DNA from: AC-32 sp963716865
GTDB lineage: Bacteria > Actinomycetota > Thermoleophilia > Gaiellales > Gaiellaceae
Direction of reading: 5' to 3'
Assembly (NCBI GenBank): GCA_963716865.1
Contig: CAVQUF010000003.1
Coordinates: 620,001 to 684,000, forward strand
DNA: 64,000 nt
Shown here: one piece after another, positions 53,616 to 61,379 of the stretch
Numbering within the stretch: the stretch's first letter is position 1
Layout: each line of letters opens with the position of its first letter
Made by a program: the position numbers and the translations under genes
Notes under the pieces: generated by a model
What the model saw: the letters and a program-made list of their open reading frames with translations, nothing else
The model's database searches: none
What the model was told of the DNA's origin: nothing

Positions 53616-53957
53616 AACATGATTGATCGCTAGGCGGAAGCCGAGCGACCACAGCCGAGTTACTCCCCCCGAAGTCTCCGCTCGGCTCCCAAGAACACGA
53701 GGATAGCGCGGACTGCGCTCGGAGTAAAACCGGCCCAAGAAGCCTGGTGACCTAGGTGGAGCCGGAGCGTGCGCTCCGTTCCGCTGCGGCTTGGAAGGAG
53801 CGCCCTCCGGGGGGAAGGTGGAGGTTGCTCCGGCTCCATGTTGCCGCAGGGAAGGGGCTGGATCCCCCTTCGCAAATGCGAAGAGAGATTACACCGGCTC
53901 GGCGGTCGGCTGGGACTGATGACACACGAATCCGCTGGCCTGGCTGAGCCATCTGCG
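53616..53957. other. Structured gap of 342 bases: candidate noncoding RNA or compound terminator
   Basis: No convincing gene is present. In order on the plus strand: a hairpin with GGAA loop (53627-53648, arms TCGCT.GGC and GCC.AGCGA); AGCCGAG/CTCGGCT (53653-53687), whose loop bases TTACTCC can also pair with GGAGTAA (53721-53727), a possible pseudoknot; AGCGC/GCGCT (53705-53719); and a three-way junction closed by TGGAGCCGGAG/CTCCGGCTCCA (53757-53838). Inside the junction are GCGCTCC-TTCC/GGAA-GGAGCGC (53771-53803) and CCTCC/GGAGG (53804-53824). A palindrome CTTCGCA/TGCGAAG (53868-53883) follows. It lies between convergent genes. It did not match tmRNA, RNase P, SRP or 6S RNA signatures I looked for. 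Confidence 0.5.
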
Positions 53958-55445
53958 CTAGAAGATCGCGTTCGCGGCGTGGTGCGCGCCGTCGATCAGC
54001 GGCTGCACCAGGATGAACGAGGTGACCGTGATGACGAGCGCGGCCGCGACGGCCGTCTGCAGGAGGCGCTCCGGCGGCGGCGAGCCGCCCGCGACCGGCG
54101 CGAGCTGCAGCTCCTCCGACGGGCGCATGTACATCGCGCGGATGATCCCGAGGTAGTAGTAGAGGCTGACCGCTGTCGCGGCGACGCCGACGATCACGAG
54201 CCAGGCCCAGCCGTGCTCGTAGGCGGCGGAGAGCGCGTAGAACTTGGCCACGAATCCGCCGGTGAGCGGCAGGCCGGCGAAGCCGAGCATGAAGACCGTC
54301 ATCGCGGCGCCGAGCAGCGGCCGCTCCCAGCCGAAGCCCGCCAGGCCGTCGAACGTGACCGGCTGGTTCAGCTCCCGCTCGCGGGCGGCGACGACCGCGA
54401 ACGCGCCGACCGACATCGCCGAGTACGGGATCAGGAAGTAGAGGATCGCCCGCCCGCCTAGGGCGCTGTTCGTCGAGATCGGGATCAGCATGAAGCCGGC
54501 CTGCGAGATCGACGAGTACGCGAGCATCCGCTTCACGTTCGTCTGGACGAGCGCCGCGAGGTTGCCGACGGCGAGCGAGGCGCAGGCGATGACCGCGATC
54601 GTGACCGTCCAGAGGCGCGCCTCCTGCGGAAAGGCAGTCACGAGCACGCGCAGCATCACGACGAGCGCGACCGCCTTCGTCGCGGCCGACATGAACCCGG
54701 TGACCGGCGTCGGCGCGCCCTCGTAGACGTCTGGCGTCCACATGTGGAACGGCGCGGCCGAGGCCTTGAAGGCCAGCCCGCCGATCAGGAACGCGAGCCC
54801 GGTGACGAGGAGCGCGTCGTGGGAGAGGTGCTGCGCCTGAACGGTCTCGGCGATCGCGTGGAAGCGCAGCTCGCCGGTCGCCCCGTAGACGAGCGCGGAC
54901 CCGAAGAGGAGCATCGCCGAGCCGAAGCTGCCGATGATGAGGTACTTGAGCCCCGCCTCGAGCGAGCCGGCCAGCTCGGAGTCGATCGCGCAGAGGATGT
55001 AGAGGCTGATCGAGAACCACTCGAGCCCGAGGAAGAGCGTCATCAGCGAGCCGGCCGTGACGAGGAAGACCATGCCTGCACCCGCCCAGGCGAGCAGCGC
55101 GTAGTACTCGGCGATGTGGTCGTCGGCCATCGGCTCGGAGTACGAGACCGCGACCACGAGCACCCCGACCCCCGCGACGACCATCTGGGCCAGCGCTCCG
55201 AGCCGGTCGCGCTGGACCGCGTCTGCGATCACCCCGTGCGCGTCGGCCGCGTGCGCATAGAGGATCGCGGCCGCAACGAGGGCGCCCGCGAAGCCGAGCG
55301 CGCAGACCGCGGCGCCGAACGGCCGCCGCCAGCGTCTCGGCACGAGCACCGCCGCGAGCAGCGAGACGACGCCGGCCACGAGCGGGATGAGCGGGACGCC
55401 GAGCTCGAACCAGTCGATCGGCGGAGTCGGGATGGGAGTGCTCAC
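53958..55445 (-). CDS. nuoN: NADH-quinone oxidoreductase subunit N
   Basis: An antiporter-like proton-channel subunit of complex I, 495 residues, about 14 membrane helices. Conserved charged residues lie in LGLEWFSISLYIL (Glu), GLAFKASAAPFHMWTPDVYE (Lys, His), and ALVQTNVKRMLAYSSISQAG. It is the last gene of the nuo operon. GTG at 55445 overlaps the nuoM stop. Downstream comes the structured gap. Confidence 0.95.
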   Translation of the reverse strand: MSTPIPTPPIDWFELGVPLIPLVAGVVSLLAAVLVPRRWRRPFGAAVCALGFAGALVAAAILYAHAADAHGVIADAVQRDRLGALAQMVVAGVGVLVVAVSYSEPMADDHIAEYYALLAWAGAGMVFLVTAGSLMTLFLGLEWFSISLYILCAIDSELAGSLEAGLKYLIIGSFGSAMLLFGSALVYGATGELRFHAIAETVQAQHLSHDALLVTGLAFLIGGLAFKASAAPFHMWTPDVYEGAPTPVTGFMSAATKAVALVVMLRVLVTAFPQEARLWTVTIAVIACASLAVGNLAALVQTNVKRMLAYSSISQAGFMLIPISTNSALGGRAILYFLIPYSAMSVGAFAVVAARERELNQPVTFDGLAGFGWERPLLGAAMTVFMLGFAGLPLTGGFVAKFYALSAAYEHGWAWLVIVGVAATAVSLYYYLGIIRAMYMRPSEELQLAPVAGGSPPPERLLQTAVAAALVITVTSFILVQPLIDGAHHAANAIF

Positions 55446-57055
55446 GGGAGCACCGACCGCAGGTTGCTCTGGGACTCCAGGTTCCCGACGGCCAGCGACT
55501 GCGAGCTGCAGCTCGGCGACTGGACGAGCTTGATCCCGAGCCCGAGCAGCGCGCGCCGCGTGGCCGCCGAGAGCCCGTTCGCGCAGAGCGTAGTTGGGAG
55601 GTGCCCGGCGATGATCGACTGGAGGTCGATCGGCTTGCGCAGCGCGAAGGAGCGCTCCGTGATCGCGGCCGGCCAGGCCGACAGCACGAGCAGGCAGGCG
55701 AGGAGCGGGACGAGGATCCCGAGCTCGGCCGGGCGGAGATCGAGCGCTGCGCCTGAGATCGCCGGCCCCGGGCTCCTGTGCAGGACCGCGGAGATCAGGC
55801 GGAGCATGTACATCGCTGCGAGCACGATCGCGATTGCGCCCACGACGGCCCATCCCCAGCCGGTCTGGAACACGCCGGCCAGGATCGCGAACTCGCCCGC
55901 GAACGCGGCCGAGCCCGGCACCGCGAGCGCGATCACGCCGGTCACCATCAGCACGGTCGCGAGCGCAGGCCGGCCGCGCGCCATCCCGCCGAGGCGCCCG
56001 AGCTCGCCGGTCGCGGCCCGCCGCTCGATCCCGCCGGCGAGCAGGAAGAGCGTCGCCGAGATCAGCCCGTGGTTGACCATCTGCAGCACCGACCCGTTCA
56101 GGCCGAGGTCGTTGATCGCGAAGAGCCCGAACGTGATCAGGCCCATCTGCGCGAGGCTCGAGTAGGCGATCACGCCGCGCAGGTCGGGTGCCCGGAAGGC
56201 CATCAGCGAGCCGTAGATGAGCCCGCAGCCGGCAAGCACGAGGATCGGGACCCGGAAGTCGAGCGCCGGCTCCGGGAACTTCGCGATCGCGATCCGCAGG
56301 AAGCCGTACGCGGCCAGCTTCGAGACGACGCCCGAGAGCACGGCCGCCACCTCGGGCGAGGACTCGCGGTAGGCCTCCGGCAGCCAGGCGTGGAACGGGA
56401 AGAGCGGGGCCTTGACCGCGAAGGCTGCGACGAAGCCGAGGAAGATCCAGTCGCTGCCGCTCGTCCCCGTGCCGACCATGTCGAAGCTCCCCTGCGAGAA
56501 CCCGAGCGCGATGATCGCGGCCAGCATCAGCAGCGAGCCGGCCATCGTGTAGATGACGAACACGATCGTCGCCCGCAGCCGCCCGGGGCCACCCCACACT
56601 CCCACCAGGAAGTAGAGCGGGATCAGCATGGCCTCCCAGAACACGTAGAAGAGCAGCAGGTCCTGGGCGGCGAGCACACCGACGATCGCGCCGGTCAGGA
56701 GCAGCATCAGCCCGTAGTAGGCCTCGGGCCGCTCCCGCCCCGCCCAGAACGCGTAGGCGATCGCTGCCGCGAGCACGACGGTCGTCAGCCCGACGAGCCA
56801 GACCGAGAAGCCGTACAGGCCGACGTGGTAGGAGACGTTCAGGTCGGAGAACCAGCTCGTCTGCTGGTCGAGCTGGGGCCCTGGCTTCGAGAAGTCGTAG
56901 CGCGCGAGGGCGTCGATCCAGAGCCCGACCTCCGCGAGCGCGAACAGAACGGCCGTCGACGCGATCGCGAACGGCTGCAGCGGAAGGATCCAGACGGCGA
57001 GCGCGCCTGCGACCGGAAGGAAGATCAGCGCGGTTGTGAGCCAGCCGCTGCCCAT
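55442..57055 (-). CDS. nuoM: NADH-quinone oxidoreductase subunit M
   Basis: A proton-channel subunit of complex I, 537 residues, with about 14 helices. Key features are FYVFWEAMLIPLYFLVGVWG (Glu), FAVKAPLFPFHAWLPEAYRE (Lys, His) and ISSL-type AYSSLAQMGLITFGLFA. The C-terminal 60 or so residues after the last helix (from LRKPIDLQSIIAG) are longer than usual and Ser/Leu-rich, and include a Cys pair region (SPSCSSQS). ATG at 57055 overlaps the nuoL stop (TGATG). Confidence 0.95.
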   Translation of the reverse strand: MGSGWLTTALIFLPVAGALAVWILPLQPFAIASTAVLFALAEVGLWIDALARYDFSKPGPQLDQQTSWFSDLNVSYHVGLYGFSVWLVGLTTVVLAAAIAYAFWAGRERPEAYYGLMLLLTGAIVGVLAAQDLLLFYVFWEAMLIPLYFLVGVWGGPGRLRATIVFVIYTMAGSLLMLAAIIALGFSQGSFDMVGTGTSGSDWIFLGFVAAFAVKAPLFPFHAWLPEAYRESSPEVAAVLSGVVSKLAAYGFLRIAIAKFPEPALDFRVPILVLAGCGLIYGSLMAFRAPDLRGVIAYSSLAQMGLITFGLFAINDLGLNGSVLQMVNHGLISATLFLLAGGIERRAATGELGRLGGMARGRPALATVLMVTGVIALAVPGSAAFAGEFAILAGVFQTGWGWAVVGAIAIVLAAMYMLRLISAVLHRSPGPAISGAALDLRPAELGILVPLLACLLVLSAWPAAITERSFALRKPIDLQSIIAGHLPTTLCANGLSAATRRALLGLGIKLVQSPSCSSQSLAVGNLESQSNLRSVLP

Positions 57056-58923
57056 CAGCGCACGACCACGAAGACGACGGTGATCACGGCGAGGCTGGCC
57101 GCGATCGCGAACGCGTAGGTGCGGACGAGCCCGGTCTGGAGGTTGCGCGTCGCGGTGCCGAGGTCGCGTACTCCCAGGGTGAGCTCGCGGAGCGAGCCGA
57201 ACACGAGCGGCCGCTCGACGAAGCGGAGGAGCCCGTGCGACAGCAGCACCGCCGGCCGGTAGAAGACCGCGTCGTAGAGCTCGTCGAAGTAGAACTTGCG
57301 CTCGAGGAGCGCGGACGGCGCGGGCGCCTCCGCCCGGCGCGCCCCGTAGATCCACCACGCGACCCCGATCCCAGCGAGCCCGAGCGCGACCGCGCAGAGG
57401 CTCGAGACGACCTCCTGGGTGCTCGTCGGCGTCACGAGCGGCGGCGCGACCGGGTCGAGCCAGTCGGACACGGGCGTCCACAGCTGGAAGACCTGGAGGA
57501 AGCCGGCGACCGCGGCCAGCACGGTCAGCACGGCCACCGGGACACCGAGCGAGATGCCGGGCACGTCCTTCTCGGGAGCGTGGAGGTCGCCGCCCTTCTC
57601 CTCGCCCCAGAACGCGAGGAAGATCATCCGGAACGTGTAGAGCCCGGTCAGGAAGCAGCCGACCATCCCGACGACCCAGAGGATCTCGCCGTACCACCCC
57701 TGCGCCAGCGCGGACGAGAGGATCGGGTCCTTCGAGAAGAAGCCGGAGAAGACCGGGATCCCGGCGAGCGCGAGGCCCCCGACCAGGAACGCCAGGTAGG
57801 TGCGCGGCAGCTTCGCCCGCAGCCCGCCCATCTTGCGGAGGTCCTGCTCGCCGGAGAGTGCGTGGATGACGATGCCCGCGGCGAGGAAGAGGAGCGCCTT
57901 GAAGAACGCGTGCGTCAGCAGGTGGAACATCCCGCTCGCGTAGGCGCCGATCCCGGTGGCGAGGAACATGTAGCCGATCTGCGACATCGTCGAATACGCG
58001 ATCACGCGCTTGATGTCGGTCTGGACGAGCGCGATCAGGCCGGCCATCAGCAGCGTCGCCGCGCCGAGGCCCGCTGCGACCTCCTGCACCGTCGGCGCCG
58101 CCTCGAAGAGCGCGTTCGTGCGGACGATCAGGTAGACGCCCGCGGTCACCATCGTCGCCGCGTGGATGAGGGCGCTGACCGGCGTGGGGCCCTCCATCGC
58201 ATCCGGGAGCCAGGTCTGGAGCGGGAGCTGTGCCGACTTCGCGACCGCGCCACCGAGCAGCCCCAGCGCGACGAGGTTCGCCACGGTCGGGCTCAGGCCG
58301 CCCGCCGCGGGGAAGACCACGCCGAAGTTCAGCGAGCCCGTCTGCTGGACGAGCAGGAACAGCGCCAGAGCCATCGTCGCGTCGCCGACCGCGTTCATCA
58401 CGAACGCCTTCTTGGCGGCGGCGACCGCGCTCGGCCGCTCGTGCCAGAACCCGATCAGCAGATACGAGGAGAGGCCGACCATCCCCCAGCCGGCGAGCAG
58501 GATCAGCAGGTTGCCGGCCTGGACGAGCAGCAGCATCGAGAAGACGAACAGCGCCATGTAGGCGAAGTAGCGGCGCTCCTCGTCGTCGCCGTCCATGTAG
58601 CCGATCGAGTACGCGACGATCAGGAATCCGACCCCGGCGACGATCAGCATCATGAACACCGAGAGCTGATCGACCAGAATCCCGAGGTCGAAGGTGTATG
58701 ACCCCGCCGTGAGCCAGTGCCAGAGCACGGAGGGGTGCGAGCGGTCGTTGGGAGAGTCGCCGAGCAGGAGCGCGAACGTGACGAGGGCGGCGACGAACGA
58801 GGCGCCGACCGAGGCGGAGGCCAGGTAACCGGCGCCGCGGCGCGAGAGGCGTTGCCCGGCGAGCGTGATCGCCAGTGCCGCGCCGAGAGGAGCGAAGAGG
58901 CAGATCCAGGCTGCGGCGATCAA
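57055..58923 (-). CDS. nuoL: NADH-quinone oxidoreductase subunit L
   Basis: The distal proton-channel subunit, 622 residues, with about 15-16 helices and the C-terminal lateral arm. Seen are LLAGWGMVGLSSYLLIGFWH, SAQLPLQTWLPDAMEGPTPV, SALIHAATMVTAGVYLI and LVQTDIKRVIAYSTMSQIGY. The TTG at 58923 overlaps the nuoK stop (TTGA) and gives a normal N terminus (LIAAAWICLFAPLGAAL). Confidence 0.95.
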   Translation of the reverse strand: MIAAAWICLFAPLGAALAITLAGQRLSRRGAGYLASASVGASFVAALVTFALLLGDSPNDRSHPSVLWHWLTAGSYTFDLGILVDQLSVFMMLIVAGVGFLIVAYSIGYMDGDDEERRYFAYMALFVFSMLLLVQAGNLLILLAGWGMVGLSSYLLIGFWHERPSAVAAAKKAFVMNAVGDATMALALFLLVQQTGSLNFGVVFPAAGGLSPTVANLVALGLLGGAVAKSAQLPLQTWLPDAMEGPTPVSALIHAATMVTAGVYLIVRTNALFEAAPTVQEVAAGLGAATLLMAGLIALVQTDIKRVIAYSTMSQIGYMFLATGIGAYASGMFHLLTHAFFKALLFLAAGIVIHALSGEQDLRKMGGLRAKLPRTYLAFLVGGLALAGIPVFSGFFSKDPILSSALAQGWYGEILWVVGMVGCFLTGLYTFRMIFLAFWGEEKGGDLHAPEKDVPGISLGVPVAVLTVLAAVAGFLQVFQLWTPVSDWLDPVAPPLVTPTSTQEVVSSLCAVALGLAGIGVAWWIYGARRAEAPAPSALLERKFYFDELYDAVFYRPAVLLSHGLLRFVERPLVFGSLRELTLGVRDLGTATRNLQTGLVRTYAFAIAASLAVITVVFVVVR

Positions 58924-59225
58924 CCGCGCAGCGTCCTGAGCTTGTCCACGTCGAGCTCGAGACGGCGACGCGCCATCGCGACGATCAGGCCGAGCCCGAC
59001 GACGACCTCGGCGGCCGCAACCGCCATCACCGCGAGCGCGAAGATCTGGCCGTCGCCCTGGCCGTGGTACCGGGAGAACGCGATCAGTGCGAGGTTCGCG
59101 CCGTTGAGCATGATCTCGAGCGATAGCAGGATGATCAGCGGGCTCCGCCGGATCAGGACGCCGGCCGCGCCAGTCGTGAACAGGAAGGCGGAGACGGCCA
59201 GGTACCAAACGATGTTCGGGCCCAT
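58920..59225 (-). CDS. nuoK: NADH-quinone oxidoreductase subunit K
   Basis: A three-helix subunit of 101 residues, normal length. The Glu residues for proton transfer are in LLSLEIMLNGANLALIAF and VMAVAAAEVVVGLGLIVA. ATG at 59225 overlaps the stop of a 23-codon mini-ORF (TGATG) that begins at the end of nuoJ; a GTG at 59240 would add five residues. Family N termini favour 59225 (MGPNIVWYLAVSAFL). Confidence 0.93.
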   Translation of the reverse strand: MGPNIVWYLAVSAFLFTTGAAGVLIRRSPLIILLSLEIMLNGANLALIAFSRYHGQGDGQIFALAVMAVAAAEVVVGLGLIVAMARRRLELDVDKLRTLRG

Positions 59226-59296
59226 CACGGCGTGAAGCACCTCGCGGTTTGCATGCCCGTGATCCCGAAACGCGGATGCGTGTTCGGACCCATCAT
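59225..59296 (-). CDS. Mini-ORF bridging nuoJ and nuoK, probably a coupling leader
   Basis: Two adjacent ATGs at the nuoJ stop open a 23-codon frame (MMGPNTHPRFGITGMQTARC and three more) that ends TGATG at the nuoK start. Its first bases ATGGGTCCGAACA repeat the nuoK start ATGGGCCCGAACA with one change. It looks like a partial duplication of the nuoK 5' end. The peptide itself is probably not functional, but translating it would carry ribosomes from nuoJ to nuoK. Confidence 0.35.
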   Translation of the reverse strand: MMGPNTHPRFGITGMQTARCFTP

Positions 59297-59835
59297 CCGT
59301 CGGCCCCCTGCAGCTCCCGGGCGTGGCTGCCGAGGATCACGCCGCCGACCGCGGCGACGAGCAGCACGATCGATGTGATCTCGAACGCCAGCAGGTGGTC
59401 GGTGAGGAAGAGCTGCCCGATGTCGTACGGGCTGCCGGAGAAGTAGTCCGTCGCCGGCGCGTGGGTAAGGCGCCCGCCCGTCTTCAGGCCGATCACGACG
59501 ATCACCTCGCCGAGGAGCGCGGCGGTGGCCCCGACCGCGGCGAGCGCCTGCCAGCTCGGCCCGCCCGCCCAGGGCGTGTCCGCCTTCCCGCCCAGGTAGG
59601 CGATCACGAACAGGAACATGACCATCACCGCGCCCGCGTACACGAGCACCTGGGCGGCGGCGACGAACTCGGCCGAGAGCAGCAGGTAGAGCACGGCAAG
59701 CGAGGCGAGGTTGCCGATCAGCGAGAGCGCCGAGTAGAACGGGTTCGAGAAGGAGACGACCGCGATCCCGGAGCCGAGGCACGCGAACGCGGCCACGACC
59801 CAGACGATCCAGACGAGGACGTTGCCGACGTCCAC
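59293..59835 (-). CDS. nuoJ: NADH-quinone oxidoreductase subunit J
   Basis: A five-helix subunit of 180 residues. The third helix with the pi-bulge motif is in VAAAQVLVYAGAVMVMFLFV, the family signature. The C-terminal helix is FEITSIVLLVAAVGGVILGS. GTG start at 59835; 22 bases separate it from nuoI, one of only three non-overlapping junctions in the operon. Confidence 0.94.
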   Translation of the reverse strand: MDVGNVLVWIVWVVAAFACLGSGIAVVSFSNPFYSALSLIGNLASLAVLYLLLSAEFVAAAQVLVYAGAVMVMFLFVIAYLGGKADTPWAGGPSWQALAAVGATAALLGEVIVVIGLKTGGRLTHAPATDYFSGSPYDIGQLFLTDHLLAFEITSIVLLVAAVGGVILGSHARELQGADG

Positions 59836-59857
59836 TAGCGAGAGGGGGTCGCCAACA

Positions 59858-60355
59858 CTAGGAGTGGTCCTTGTAGAACGGGATCGGCGTGTCGTAGAGG
59901 TCCGGGTCGGCGACCGGCACGGTCTTGATCGGCTCGGCCAGGAGCATGTCCTTCGTGTAGATCAGGTCGTCGCGCGAGTACTCCGAGATCTCGTACTCGT
60001 TGCCGAGCGTGATCGCGTCGAACGGGCAGGCGAGCTCGCAGTAGCCGCAGAAGATGCAGCGGCTCATGTTGATCTCGTAGATGCGCGCATAGCGCTCGCC
60101 CGCGGAGACGCGGTTGTCGGCCGTGTTCTCGGCTGCGACCACGCGGATGCAGTCGGCCGGGCAGGCGGCCGCGCAGAGCGAGCAGCCGATGCACTTCTCG
60201 AGCCCGTTCTCGTGCATGTGGAGCCGGTGGCGGCCGCGGAAGCGCGGGTAGACCGGGCGCTTGTACTCCGGGTACTGCTGCGTGATCGGCTTGCGGAAGA
60301 TCTGCTTGAACGTGACGCCGAAGCCCTTGACGCTCTCGAGTGGGTTTGCCCTCAT
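59858..60355 (-). CDS. nuoI: NADH-quinone oxidoreductase subunit I
   Basis: A peripheral-arm subunit of 165 residues carrying two 4Fe-4S clusters (N6a, N6b). The eight-Cys pattern is complete: CIGCSLCAAACP and CIFCGYCELACPFDAI. RPVYPRFRGRHRLHMHENGL precedes them, as usual. ATG at 60355 has AGGAG six bases upstream; an earlier ATG at 60376 would add MPTSGDH. Confidence 0.95.
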   Translation of the reverse strand: MRANPLESVKGFGVTFKQIFRKPITQQYPEYKRPVYPRFRGRHRLHMHENGLEKCIGCSLCAAACPADCIRVVAAENTADNRVSAGERYARIYEINMSRCIFCGYCELACPFDAITLGNEYEISEYSRDDLIYTKDMLLAEPIKTVPVADPDLYDTPIPFYKDHS

Positions 60356-60392
60356 GTGGTCTCCTGAGGTCGGCATCCCAAGCGACGCCTCA

Positions 60393-61379
60393 TCAGAACG
60401 CCACCACGCAGGCAGCGGTCACGAGCGCGTTGATCGTCGCCACCGGCAGCAGCACCTTCCAGCCGAGCCGCATCAGCTGGTCGTAGCGAAGGCGCGGGAG
60501 GGTCGCGCGCAGCCAGAGGAAGACGAACAGGATTGCGAACAGCTTGAGCACGAACCAGAGCGGCCCGAGCGGCGCCCAGGGCCCGTACCAGCCGCCGAAG
60601 AAGAGCGTCACCGCCAGCGACGAGAGCACGATCATGTTCACGTACTCGCCCATCTGGAAGAGCCCGAAGCGCATGCCGCTGTACTCCGTGTGGTATCCGG
60701 CGACGAGCTCGCTCTCGGCCTCCGGGAGGTCAAACGGCGGGCGGTTTGTCTCGGCCACGCCGGCGACGAAGAAGATCACCAGCCCGAAGAACTGCGGGCC
60801 GAAGTACCAGAACGTGGCGGCCTGGGCGTGGACGATGTCGACCAGCGAGAGCGACTGGGCCATCACCACGACGCCGAGCACGGCGAACGTGAGCGCGACC
60901 TCGTACGAGACCATCTGCGCGCAGGTGCGCATCGAGCCGAGCAGCGCGTACTTCGAGTCGGAGGCCCAGCCGCCGACGATGAAGCCGTAGATCCCGAGCG
61001 AGCTGAGGGCGAAGATCAGGACGAGCGAGATCGGCGCGTTCACGACCTCGCCGCTCACCGTCCGGCCGGCGATGTCCCAGCCGGGGCCGAACGGGATCAC
61101 GCTGAACGCGAGGAGCGCGGTGAAGGCCGAGAGCACCGGCGCGCCGATGTAGAGGACGTCCACGGCGGAGGCCGGGAAGAAGCTCTCCTTGCGGATCAGC
61201 TTGACGAGGTCGGCGATCGGCTGCAGCAGGCCGAACGGCCCGGCGCGGTTGGGCCCGTAGCGGAGCTGCATCCGCGCCAGCACCTTGCGCTCGACCCAGG
61301 TCATGTACGCGAACGTGAGCATCAGCAGGTTGATGACCAGGAAGGCCTTGATGAAGGCGATCCACCAGGCGTCGGTCAC
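60393..61379 (-). CDS. nuoH: NADH-quinone oxidoreductase subunit H
   Basis: An eight-helix subunit of 328 residues at the quinone site. Conserved stretches are WVERKVLARMQLRYGPNRAG, GLLQPIADLVKLIRKE, GWASDSKYALLGSMRTCAQM, AETNRPPFDLPEAESELVAG and YHTEYSGMRFGLFQMGEYVN. GTG at 61379 overlaps the nuoG stop. Confidence 0.95.
   Translation of the reverse strand: MTDAWWIAFIKAFLVINLLMLTFAYMTWVERKVLARMQLRYGPNRAGPFGLLQPIADLVKLIRKESFFPASAVDVLYIGAPVLSAFTALLAFSVIPFGPGWDIAGRTVSGEVVNAPISLVLIFALSSLGIYGFIVGGWASDSKYALLGSMRTCAQMVSYEVALTFAVLGVVVMAQSLSLVDIVHAQAATFWYFGPQFFGLVIFFVAGVAETNRPPFDLPEAESELVAGYHTEYSGMRFGLFQMGEYVNMIVLSSLAVTLFFGGWYGPWAPLGPLWFVLKLFAILFVFLWLRATLPRLRYDQLMRLGWKVLLPVATINALVTAACVVAF

Noticed and set aside
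53660..53875. A 71-codon minus-strand frame in the structured gap
   Set aside because: No ribosome binding site, low-complexity composition and no recognisable family; paired bases explain the region better.
53891..53960. tRNA-like words on the minus strand (GATGGCTCAGCCAGG, GCGGATTCGTG) after nuoN
   Set aside because: No acceptor stem, no T loop and no consistent cloverleaf could be drawn; kept only as part of the structured gap.
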